The notes under the pieces are model-generated. The model saw only the letters and a program-made list of their open reading frames with translations. It had not been told where the DNA came from and did no database searches. Below, in pieces: positions 23,649 through 29,770 of a stretch of 48,405 nucleotides of DNA (the stretch's first letter is position 1; the number at the start of each line of letters is the position of its first letter). The stretch comes from Spirochaetales bacterium (lineage in GTDB: Bacteria > Spirochaetota > Spirochaetia > Treponematales > UBA12059): NCBI GenBank assembly GCA_016926955.1, contig JAFGNN010000011.1, forward strand, positions 1-48,405. Direction: 5' to 3'. The position numbers and the translations under genes are program-made.

Positions 23649-24766
23649 CGCTCGGCGATCAGGCGCATGCCGTAGGTGCCGAAGCCGCGTCCCCGTCCCT
23701 TGGTGGAGAAGGCGCGCTCGAACACGCGCTCGCGCGCCGTCCGTTCCATCGGAGCCCGGTTCACCGTCCAGAAGAAGCCGGAGGGACCCGTCCCCGTATC
23801 GGACGGGTGGACCCGCGATCCGCCCTTTCCGTCGGATCCCGGATCGCCGTCAAAGGGCGGCAGCCGGCTCCCGTAGCCGACCAGTACCCGGTCGCCCCGC
23901 GTCGAGGCCTCGATGGCGTTCTTGACCATGTTGACCAGCACGCGCCTGAGCAGCGAACGGTCCACCAGGAGCACGAAGGGGGAGGACGCGGGATCCACTT
24001 CGAGCGATATGCCCTTGCCCTCCAGGGGGAAGCGGAAAAATTCGATCACGGTCCTCGCGAGCTCGGCCGCCTCGACCGGCACGGGATCCACGGTCAGGCT
24101 GCGGTCCTCGGCGGCCTGCAATGAGCGCTGTGATTCGATCTCCTCGACCAGGTGCTCGGCGGCCGAGCGGGCAAGGTCGATGCGCCTCCGTTCCCCTTCG
24201 CCGCACGAGAGCGTCGATATGAGTCCGCGGAGCCCGTGCGCCGTGTTGAGGATGTCATGGTAGAAGACGCGCTCCAGGGCGTCGCGCCGTCGGCTCGCGG
24301 AGATGTCGCTGATGGTCAGGACCGCGAAGCGGCTGTCGGCGAATTCGAAGGGTTTCGACCAGACCGAGAGATCGAGCGATTCGACCTTTCCCGTCCCGCC
24401 GCGCATGACGAGGTAGTCCTCCTCGTGGACCTCGCCGAGCAGGGCGTGCGCCATGCCGTGGGCGGCGCCGCAAAGCGCGCAGTGGGCGGCCGTGCCGCAC
24501 CCGTCCGGGGCGCCTCGGGCGTGGACGCAACCGAAGGCCTCGCCGACCCGGAGTCCCCAGGGTTCGGAATCGGCGGGAAGCTCGAACAGGGCCAGCGCGG
24601 CGCGATTCGCCCATACGAGCTGGCGCGCTCCGTTGACGAAGACGACGGGGACGGGGAAATCCTCAAGGACCACTGCCGAGGGAGCCTGGAGCAACGCGGC
24701 CCGTTCGGCGCCGATGCGTCGCGCCTCGTGGCGCTTCTCGGGATGTGCCAGGTAATCGACGCTCAC
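23564..24766 (-). CDS. PAS-domain sensor histidine kinase with a Cys-rich PAS insert
   Basis: 400 residues, no TM helix, so cytoplasmic. PAS domain at about 25-150, containing FGCVHARGAPDGCGTAAHC followed by ALCGA: four cysteines (one early, then CG, C, CG) that could bind a metal or sense redox. The phosphoacceptor His is in FYHDILNTAHGLRG near 170 (HDxxN type). The ATPase domain has the N-box LVNMVKNAIEAS, then AFSTKGRGRGFGTYGMRLI as a G2-like loop and EGSGTRFTVELP. I prefer the GTG at 24766; a TTG at 24883 would overlap the divergent TetR start and cover its promoter. No cognate regulator is adjacent. Confidence 0.84.
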   Translation of the reverse strand: MSVDYLAHPEKRHEARRIGAERAALLQAPSAVVLEDFPVPVVFVNGARQLVWANRAALALFELPADSEPWGLRVGEAFGCVHARGAPDGCGTAAHCALCGAAHGMAHALLGEVHEEDYLVMRGGTGKVESLDLSVWSKPFEFADSRFAVLTISDISASRRRDALERVFYHDILNTAHGLRGLISTLSCGEGERRRIDLARSAAEHLVEEIESQRSLQAAEDRSLTVDPVPVEAAELARTVIEFFRFPLEGKGISLEVDPASSPFVLLVDRSLLRRVLVNMVKNAIEASTRGDRVLVGYGSRLPPFDGDPGSDGKGGSRVHPSDTGTGPSGFFWTVNRAPMERTARERVFERAFSTKGRGRGFGTYGMRLIAERYLGGRVAFSSEEGSGTRFTVELPLLRS

Positions 24767-24827
24767 GGCGAGTCCCGCAGGCCGCGATGATTCGCCCCGA
24801 CCGGGCGCCGCGGGCGCCGACGGACCG

Positions 24828-24856
24828 TTTACGCTTTCGGCCTGTTCCTCTATACT
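24828..24856 (+). promoter_or_regulatory. Promoter of tetR-lipA-lpl
   Basis: TTTACG (24828-24833), a 17-bp spacer, TATACT (24851-24856), then GGAGG at 24866-24870 and TTG start at 24877. A textbook spacing; it drives the TetR gene and probably the overlapping lipoate genes. Confidence 0.75.
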
Positions 24857-24876
24857 AACAGACACGGAGGCCCGCT

Positions 24877-25470
24877 TTGTCAATCGTCGTCGAGCACGAC
24901 AAGCGCAAGAAGGACATCCTCGACAAGGCGCTCGACGTCTTCATCGAGGACGGTTACGAGGACGCGACGTTCCGCAAGATCTCCGAGCGCTGCGGCATCA
25001 CCCGCACCATCCTCTACCTCTACTTCAAGAACAAGCGCGAGATCTTCGCCTTCTCGATCAAGCAGTTCCTCGGCGCCCTCGAGTCCTCCATCCTCGAGGC
25101 GGTGGCGGTGGAAGGACGGGGCGCGGCCGAACGCATCCGCGCGGTCTGCTCCCTCGTATTCCGCGCCTGCGCCGGACAGCGACGCCTCCTCCAGGTCATC
25201 CTCGACTATCTCGACGGCGCACGGAAGGCAGGTTCCGACGTCGAGGAGCGTGTGCGGCGCAGGACCATCCGCATGCGGCACATTCTCGCGGGCCTCGTGA
25301 TCGAGGGCATGCGCTCGGGCGAGTTCGGCAAGGCCTCGGTCCGCGACGTCAACGACGCCCTGTACGCCCTGATCGAGGCGGGCATCTTCCGGACCGTGGT
25401 GCTCGGCCGGCCGGAGATCGACGAGCTGGACAAGGCCGTGGAGCGCGTGCTCGCGGGCATCCGCCCATGA
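24877..25470 (+). CDS. TetR-family transcriptional regulator
   Basis: 197 residues, standard TetR length. The N-terminal DNA-binding domain spans about 10-60: KKDILDKALDVFIEDGYEDA, then TFRKISERCGITRTILYLYF as helix-turn-helix and KNKREIFAFSIK. The C-terminal helices (about 65-195) form the ligand/dimer domain. The start is TTG 24877 with GGAGG 6 nt upstream. Its stop overlaps lipA by 4 bp (ATGA), so it is in the same transcript as the lipoate genes and may regulate them or simply itself. Ligand unknown; a lipoate or fatty-acid-derived signal would make sense but is inference. Confidence 0.88.
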   Translation: MSIVVEHDKRKKDILDKALDVFIEDGYEDATFRKISERCGITRTILYLYFKNKREIFAFSIKQFLGALESSILEAVAVEGRGAAERIRAVCSLVFRACAGQRRLLQVILDYLDGARKAGSDVEERVRRRTIRMRHILAGLVIEGMRSGEFGKASVRDVNDALYALIEAGIFRTVVLGRPEIDELDKAVERVLAGIRP

Positions 25471-26342
25471 TCGCCGCGCGCAAGCCCGAATGGCTCCGTG
25501 TGCCGCTTCCGACGGGTGAAAAGTGGCGCCGCCTCTCCGGCCTCGTTGAGCGGCGCGGCCTCCATACCGTCTGCGACTCGGCGCGATGCCCGAACAAGGC
25601 CGAATGCTGGGGCGGCGGTACCGCCACCTTCATGATCCTGGGCGGCGCGTGCACCCGCAACTGCCGCTTCTGCGCCGTTCCGACCGCGCGGACGGGCGAC
25701 GCGGTGAACGCCGACGAGCCGCGCGAACTCGCGGAGGCGGTGGCCGAACTCGGTCTCCGCTTCGCGGTGCTGACCAGCGTCGATCGCGACGACCTTCCCG
25801 ACCGCGGCGCCGGCCACTTCGCCGCCTGCGTCCGCGCCATAAAGGCCCGCAATCCCGGCGTCGGCGTCGAGGTGCTCTGCCCCGACTACCGCGAGGGCGA
25901 GATCGGAACCGTGCTCGATTCGGGCATCGAGGTGTTCGCGCACAACGTCGAGACCGTGCCGCGCCTCCAGAAGGTGCGCGACGCGCGCGCCTCCTGGGCC
26001 GCGAGCATGCATACCCTCGAGCTCGCCGCGGCGGACGGCAGGGTCCTCGTGAAGACGAGCCTGCTCCTGGGGCTCGGCGAGACGGAGGACGAGGTTTCCG
26101 CCGCCATGGACGCGCTTCGCGCCATCGGCGTCCGATCGCTGGTCATGGGCCAGTACCTCCGGCCGACGCCCGCCCAGCTCGACGTGGTCGAATACCTGAC
26201 GCCGGAGACCTTCGCGCGATACGCGGACCTCGCGCGCGCGAAGGGCTTCACGGCGGTGGCCTCCGCTCCGCTCGCGCGGACCAGCTGGCACGCGCGCGAG
26301 GGCTACGCCGAGAGCCGCGAGGCCGCTGGAGGCGCGCGTTGA
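25467..26342 (+). CDS. lipA: Lipoyl synthase
   Basis: 291 residues, usual LipA length. It inserts two sulfurs into octanoyl-carrier protein to make the lipoyl cofactor of pyruvate, oxoglutarate and glycine-cleavage complexes. Both clusters are visible: auxiliary Cys36-x4-Cys41-x5-Cys47 (CDSARCPNKAEC) and radical SAM Cys62-x3-Cys66-x2-Cys69 (CTRNCRFC). The usual RSSY ligand segment near the end is RTSWHA here, which keeps a Ser. The start overlaps the TetR stop (ATGA); its end overlaps the next gene (TTGA). In this operon it sits with lipoate ligase parts, so both routes to lipoyl protein are present. Confidence 0.95.
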   Translation: MIAARKPEWLRVPLPTGEKWRRLSGLVERRGLHTVCDSARCPNKAECWGGGTATFMILGGACTRNCRFCAVPTARTGDAVNADEPRELAEAVAELGLRFAVLTSVDRDDLPDRGAGHFAACVRAIKARNPGVGVEVLCPDYREGEIGTVLDSGIEVFAHNVETVPRLQKVRDARASWAASMHTLELAAADGRVLVKTSLLLGLGETEDEVSAAMDALRAIGVRSLVMGQYLRPTPAQLDVVEYLTPETFARYADLARAKGFTAVASAPLARTSWHAREGYAESREAAGGAR

Positions 26343-26644
26343 CGCCGCCCATGAGCGGCACGGGACGCTTCGTCCGCAAGATTCCCGGCGGCAAGCTCCT
26401 CAAGCTGGACGCCGAGTACGCGCTCGGCCGCCTCGCGCGGGTGAGCATCCGGGGCGACTTCTTCGCCCACCCCGAGGAAGCCTTCGACCGCGTCGAGGCG
26501 GCCCTCCAGGGCATCGATCCGGTCGATTTTCCCCGCTTGCTCCGCGAGGCTGTCGCGCGCGAGGGCGTCATCATCTACGGAGTCGGCGTCGACGACATAG
26601 TCGATGCCTTCGAAAGGGCGAGCGATGCGATTCAGGTTCCTTGA
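26339..26644 (+). CDS. Lipoate-protein ligase accessory (C-terminal) subunit
   Basis: 101 residues. It resembles the small C-terminal domain of LplA (PF10437-like), here as a separate gene, as in the two-part Lpl of Thermoplasma. Visible: TGRFVRKIPGGKLLKLDAEY, then RLARVSIRGDFFAHPEEAF, the strand-helix core. It should partner the large subunit encoded just downstream to activate lipoate with ATP. The start is TTG 26339 with GGAGG 6 nt upstream, overlapping lipA's stop (TTGA); ATG 26351 is an alternative. It overlaps the next gene by 20 bp. Confidence 0.8.
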   Translation: MTPPMSGTGRFVRKIPGGKLLKLDAEYALGRLARVSIRGDFFAHPEEAFDRVEAALQGIDPVDFPRLLREAVAREGVIIYGVGVDDIVDAFERASDAIQVP

Positions 26645-27383
26645 GACGGGCGCGGGAACGGCCGCGTTCAACATGGGTCTCGACGAGGCCGTCCTCGAGT
26701 CGGTCGCCGCGGGAGCCGCGCCGCCCACCTTGCGTTTCTACCGTTGGGAGCCCCGCGCCGTATCGATCGGCTACTTCCAGGGCCTGGAGGAGGAGGTCGA
26801 CCTGGACGCCTGCGCCCGGGCCGGGGTCGACGTGGTCCGGCGCGCCACCGGAGGCGGGGCCGTCTACCACGCGGCCGAGCTCACCTACTCGATCGTCGTC
26901 CCGGAAGATCACGCCCTCGTGCCGCGCGACGTGCTCGAGTCCTACTGGATACTCTGCCGCGGCGTCATCGAGGGTCTCGGGCGCCTCGGGGTCAAGGCGG
27001 ATTTCGCCCCCCTCAACGACGTCATAACCGGGGGGCGCAAGGTGTCGGGAAACGCGCAGACGCGCAAGCGGGGCTGCGTGCTCCAGCACGGCACCGTGCT
27101 TCTCGAGGTCGACGTGGACGAGATGTTCGGTTTGCTCAAGGTCCCGCAGGAGAAGCTGCGCGGAAAGCTGATCGAGGACGTCAAGCAGCGCGTCACCAGC
27201 GTCTCGCGCGAGCTGGGGCGGACGGTCGGATACGCCGAATCGCTCGCCGCATTCAAGGAGGGCTTCGCGATAGCCCTCGCGGCCGAGCTCGCGCCCGCGG
27301 AAGCGACGGAGAGGGAACTCGCGCGCGCCGCGGAGATCGCCGCGGATAAGTACGCCAACCCCGCCTGGAACCGCAAGCGCTAA
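26625..27383 (+). CDS. lplA: Lipoate-protein ligase A (catalytic subunit)
   Basis: 252 residues, the size of an LplA lacking its C-terminal domain. It joins free lipoate to the target lysine via lipoyl-AMP. Visible: VRRATGGGAVYH at 71-82 and GGRKVSGNAQ with the likely catalytic Lys139, then QHGTVLLEVD; these are the core motifs of the biotin/lipoate ligase superfamily. The start is ATG 26625 with AAAGGGCG upstream, 20 bp inside the accessory gene. An octanoyl-transferase (LipM/LipB-like) role cannot be wholly excluded, but the separate accessory domain argues for ligase. Confidence 0.88.
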   Translation: MRFRFLETGAGTAAFNMGLDEAVLESVAAGAAPPTLRFYRWEPRAVSIGYFQGLEEEVDLDACARAGVDVVRRATGGGAVYHAAELTYSIVVPEDHALVPRDVLESYWILCRGVIEGLGRLGVKADFAPLNDVITGGRKVSGNAQTRKRGCVLQHGTVLLEVDVDEMFGLLKVPQEKLRGKLIEDVKQRVTSVSRELGRTVGYAESLAAFKEGFAIALAAELAPAEATERELARAAEIAADKYANPAWNRKR

Positions 27384-27465
27384 CGTCAACGGCGCGAAGC
27401 GTCTTTCACGGTCGATCGACGAACCAACGGTTCGTCGCCGTCAACGGCGCGAAGCGCCGTTGACG
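27384..27465. terminator. Stacked hairpins between lplA and the lytic transglycosylase
   Basis: From 27417 to 27437: CGACGAACC, loop AAC, GGTTCGTCG. From 27439 to 27465: CGTCAACGGCGC, loop GAA, GCGCCGTTGACG (12-bp stem). The left half of the second stem, CGTCAACGGCGCGAAGCG, also occurs at 27384-27401 right after the lplA stop, so alternative pairing is possible. The two genes converge, so this acts on both sides. Confidence 0.8.
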
Positions 27466-27466
27466 C

Positions 27467-28276
27467 CTAGTCCACAGACACGCCCGAGTCCGAGCGGAGC
27501 AGCGCGGCCAGCAAGGGTCTCGCGGCCGTCGCGCTCCGCCTGGCTTCGGCTTCCGCCTCGGCGGCCTTGGCGAACGCCTGCTCCGCGATCACCCGTACCT
27601 CGAAAAGGTCTTCGAGATCATCGCGCCAGCGGACTATCCGCGCGGCGTAGTCGAGGGTGCTCCGGGGCGTGCCGCCCTTGCCGACGCGGGTCAGGCCGGC
27701 ATTGTAGATGGCCAGGGCCGCGACCTCGTTCCCGCCCTTGTCGAGACAGAAGTCCAGGTGCGCCACGCCGAGCCGGATGTTCGTCGGGATGTCGTAGAAT
27801 TCGCCCGTGGCCAGCTTGGGAAAGCTCTTCGAGTTGAGCTGGAAGAGTCCCCTGTCGACGGAATCGGAGTTGCGGTTCAAGGCCCGCGGATTGAAGTGGC
27901 TTTCCTCCCAGGCGACGGCGAAGGCAAGTGCCGGCGGTACCTCGCGCTTCGCCGCTTCCTCGAGTATCAAGGCGGCGATCTGCGGCGATCCGGTCAGCTC
28001 GGCGAAGAATCCGTTCACGAGAGGGCGGGTGTCCGCAGAGGCGTACAGCTCCGCTATCCGGTCGCCCGCGTCGCGCTTTCCCAGTTTCTCGGCCATGCCG
28101 CGGGCGGGGAGGTCGGCGTAGCGCTCGTACATGTCCGGCACCCAGGCTTCGGCCGTGTCGGCGGCGGCGGTGTCCGGGCGATTCGAGAGGAGCAGGGCCA
28201 TCAGCATCGCCGCGGCGGCGATCGGCACAATGGGCGCGGGGTGGTGCAGTCGGGGCGGCTTCTTCTCCGTAGGCAT
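27467..28276 (-). CDS. Lytic transglycosylase-like (SLT) protein
   Basis: 269 residues. An N-terminal hydrophobic segment (about 17-32) anchors or exports it. The SLT domain starts near 95: VAWEESHFNPRAL with the catalytic Glu near 125, then DRGLFQLNSKSFP and AALAIYNAG, the usual goose-lysozyme/Slt70-type motifs; it cleaves the peptidoglycan glycan with 1,6-anhydro formation. A C-terminal coiled, Ala/Glu/Arg-rich tail (about 230-269) is unassigned. Promoter TTGACC-N16-TAAAAT lies upstream at 28347-28374, and stacked hairpins lie at its end. Confidence 0.88.
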   Translation of the reverse strand: MPTEKKPPRLHHPAPIVPIAAAAMLMALLLSNRPDTAAADTAEAWVPDMYERYADLPARGMAEKLGKRDAGDRIAELYASADTRPLVNGFFAELTGSPQIAALILEEAAKREVPPALAFAVAWEESHFNPRALNRNSDSVDRGLFQLNSKSFPKLATGEFYDIPTNIRLGVAHLDFCLDKGGNEVAALAIYNAGLTRVGKGGTPRSTLDYAARIVRWRDDLEDLFEVRVIAEQAFAKAAEAEAEARRSATAARPLLAALLRSDSGVSVD

Positions 28277-28346
28277 GCGGTGGTGCTCCTGGTGGGGTTG
28301 GCGTTGTCGCGTCGCGGATGGCGCTGATTACGAAAACGCTATCGCA

Positions 28347-28374
28347 ATTTTATCCATTCCGTCCATATGGTCAA
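28347..28374 (-). promoter_or_regulatory. Promoter of the lytic transglycosylase gene
   Basis: Minus strand: TTGACC (28369-28374), 16-bp spacer, TAAAAT (28347-28352), about 70 bp before the ATG. This stretch is the most AT-rich in the surrounding kilobase. Confidence 0.75.
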
Positions 28375-28419
28375 GCCCCCAGCGCCGAGGCCGGGGATGG
28401 GACTAAGGAGGGGTGAATC

Positions 28420-29094
28420 ATGCCGGCCTTCGCTACCCGCTCGCTCCGACCCTCCCCTGGGGGCCGGCCCCCGAACGCGCACGGTCGGCATCTACGCTTG
28501 CGCAAGCCGGTCGGGATCCGCACCCTCATACCCGGTAAGCGACGGCAAGCCTTGAGCGTGACTGCGCAGGGCGGGTCCTGTCGAACGCAAGCACACCCCT
28601 ATCACTACCGTTCGGGGGCGCGCTTGCGTTCGCCGCCCGCCGTCCTTCCAAGGTCCGCGAGGCGCTTTGCCGGGTTCATTCCGCTGACGTCGCTTTCCGG
28701 GCCGCTCCCGGATGGCCGTAGACCCAAGGCGGTGCGCTTGACGCAGGCAGCTCCGTTGGCGGGTAGGGCTCGCATTACGTCACCCGCGGCTCCGGACGCT
28801 TCGCGGATCGGCGGAACCCGTCGCTTTTCCCCCACGCCGCCTTCGAGCCGCGAGGCGAGCGACGCGGCGGCTCCGCGATCGCCCGAGAAGGGCGCCCCTC
28901 CGTGGAAGCGGCGTGATAGCGCTCACCCGGCGCAGCGCCTCGCGGAAAACGGCAGGACGGCGCAGGCAACACCACCGCCCATGAAGGGCGCCCCTCCGTG
29001 GAAGCGGCGTGATAGCGCTCACCCGGCGCAGCGCCTCGCGGAAAACGGCAGGACGGCGGGTGACGCGCGGCAACGCGGCCCCGAATGTCAGTGA
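28420..29094 (+). CDS. Possible ORF with two in-frame 32-codon repeats (doubtful)
   Basis: 224 codons from an ATG with AAGGAGGG 7 nt upstream, a good ribosome site. The product would be Arg/Pro/Ala-rich, very basic, and contains two copies of KGAPPWKRRDSAHPAQRLAE because the 76-bp repeats are 96 bp apart and so remain in frame. No domain is recognised. The minus strand carries a related repeat peptide, so the repeat may be what is conserved, not a protein. I would treat it as non-coding unless expression is shown. Confidence 0.25.
   Translation: MPAFATRSLRPSPGGRPPNAHGRHLRLRKPVGIRTLIPGKRRQALSVTAQGGSCRTQAHPYHYRSGARLRSPPAVLPRSARRFAGFIPLTSLSGPLPDGRRPKAVRLTQAAPLAGRARITSPAAPDASRIGGTRRFSPTPPSSREASDAAAPRSPEKGAPPWKRRDSAHPAQRLAENGRTAQATPPPMKGAPPWKRRDSAHPAQRLAENGRTAGDARQRGPECQ
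28446..28507. ncRNA. Candidate structured RNA or DNA element
   Basis: CCGACC pairs with GGTCGG (28446-28451 with 28483-28488) around the 14-bp palindrome at 28459-28472; a 12-bp palindrome follows at 28496-28507. The close packing of three perfect helices is more than chance would give in a short stretch, though high GC raises the background. No known RNA family recognised. Confidence 0.25.
28636..28675 (-). repeat. Inverted copy of the 76-bp repeat core
   Basis: Read on the minus strand it gives ACCCGGC, AGCGCCTCGCGGA and AGGACGGCGGG in the same order as the copies at 28925-28962 and 29021-29060. It can pair with either direct copy to form a long hairpin. Confidence 0.7.
28887..28962 (+). 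repeat. 76-bp direct repeat, copy 1
   Basis: Identical over 76 bp to 28983-29058, with a 20-bp spacer between the two. Starts GAAGGGCGCCCCTCCG and ends GGCAGGACGGCG. The exact identity suggests recent duplication or selection. Confidence 0.92.
28983..29058 (+). repeat. 76-bp direct repeat, copy 2
   Basis: Second exact copy. It continues directly into the stem TGACGCGCGGCAAC/GTTGCCGCGTGTCA at 29061-29116. Confidence 0.92.
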
Positions 29095-29116
29095 GGGGTT
29101 GTGTTGCCGCGTGTCA
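29061..29116 (+). terminator. Long stem-loop at the end of the repeat region
   Basis: TGACGCGCGGCAAC (29061-29074) pairs with GTTGCCGCGTGTCA (29103-29116), one mismatch in 14. It separates the repeat region from the promoter of the HD gene. No strong T-run follows. Confidence 0.5.
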
Positions 29117-29163
29117 GGCCCTGCCCTGCAAGGTTTCTATGACGCCCGACGCCGCGCATGCGT

Positions 29164-29169
29164 TATACT
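29164..29169 (+). promoter_or_regulatory. -10 box for the HD-domain gene
   Basis: TATACT, with GAGGAGG at 29185-29191 and the ATG at 29198. No good -35 box. Confidence 0.5.
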
Positions 29170-29197
29170 CCCCGCGTTTCCCTTGAGGAGGTACGCC

Positions 29198-29770
29198 ATG
29201 AAGGAACGTGACCGCGATGCCGCCATCGCCCTGTGGCGCGAGCACAACGATGACGAGTCGCTCTTTCGCCACGCCCTGTCGGTGGAGGCCTGCATGCGGC
29301 ACTTCGCCCGCAAGGCTGGCGAGGACGAGGACTACTGGGGCTGCGTGGGGCTCCTCCACGACGTCGATTACGGATGCCACCCGGAGGAGCACCTCAAGGT
29401 CGCGCCGGGCCTGCTCGAGGGCGCGGGCTACGGTCCGGCTTTCGTGCGCGCGGTGCTCGCCCACGGCTGGGGGCTCTGCGCCGACGTGGAACCCGTCGCG
29501 CATATGGAAAAGGTCCTCTATGCGGTGGACGAGCTCACGGGCTTCGTGGCCGCCTGCTGCTACGTCCGCCCCTCGCGGAGCGTGCTTGACCTCGAGGTGT
29601 CGTCGGTGAAGAAGAAGTGGAAGACGGCCGCCTTCGCGGCGGGCGTCAACCGGGAGGTCGTGACCAAGGGCGCCGGCCTGCTCGGCATGGAGCTCGACGC
29701 GCTCGTCGCCGAGGTCATCGCCGCGCTGCGGCCCGTCGCCGCGGAGACGGGCCTCAAGGGGACCCTGTAG
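29198..29770 (+). CDS. HD-domain phosphohydrolase-like protein
   Basis: 190 residues. The HD motif is complete: His25 (FRHALSVE), His54-Asp55 (LLHDVDYG), a further His in AVLAHGWG near 88 and an Asp in YAVDELTGF near 112. The order H...HD...H...D is the metal-dependent phosphohydrolase pattern. Members act on nucleotides or other phosphoesters; no specificity here. It has RBS GAGGAGG 6 nt upstream of the ATG. The stop overlaps the opposite-strand GGDEF gene by 17 bp; both may be nucleotide-signalling related, but that is inference. Confidence 0.85.
   Translation: MKERDRDAAIALWREHNDDESLFRHALSVEACMRHFARKAGEDEDYWGCVGLLHDVDYGCHPEEHLKVAPGLLEGAGYGPAFVRAVLAHGWGLCADVEPVAHMEKVLYAVDELTGFVAACCYVRPSRSVLDLEVSSVKKKWKTAAFAAGVNREVVTKGAGLLGMELDALVAEVIAALRPVAAETGLKGTL

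Larger units (their letters stand above)
28375..29163. repeat. Repeat- and palindrome-rich region of unknown function
   Basis: No certain gene occupies 28375-29163. Contents: palindromes at 28459-28472 (GGGGGCCGGCCCCC) and 28496-28507 (GCTTGCGCAAGC), a stem CCGACC/GGTCGG around the first (28446-28488), an 11-bp inverted repeat CGAACGCAAGC/GCTTGCGTTCG (28582-28592 with 28622-28632), a 76-bp direct repeat and an inverted partial copy of it, and a final 14-bp stem (29061-29116). It could encode a structured RNA, be an attachment or packaging site, or be a degenerated element. A possible ORF is listed separately. Confidence 0.6.

Noticed and set aside
23564-24883. Longer sensor kinase starting at TTG 24883
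   Set aside because: It would overlap the divergent TetR start and its promoter; the extra 39 residues are low complexity. Not fully excluded.
28605-28835. Minus-strand 76-residue ORF in the repeat region
   Set aside because: No RBS or domain; its likeness to the plus-strand repeat peptide is explained by the inverted DNA repeat.
28887-29058. CRISPR or tandem-repeat interpretation of the 76-bp repeats
   Set aside because: Only two exact copies with one 20-bp spacer; repeats are too long and too few for CRISPR.
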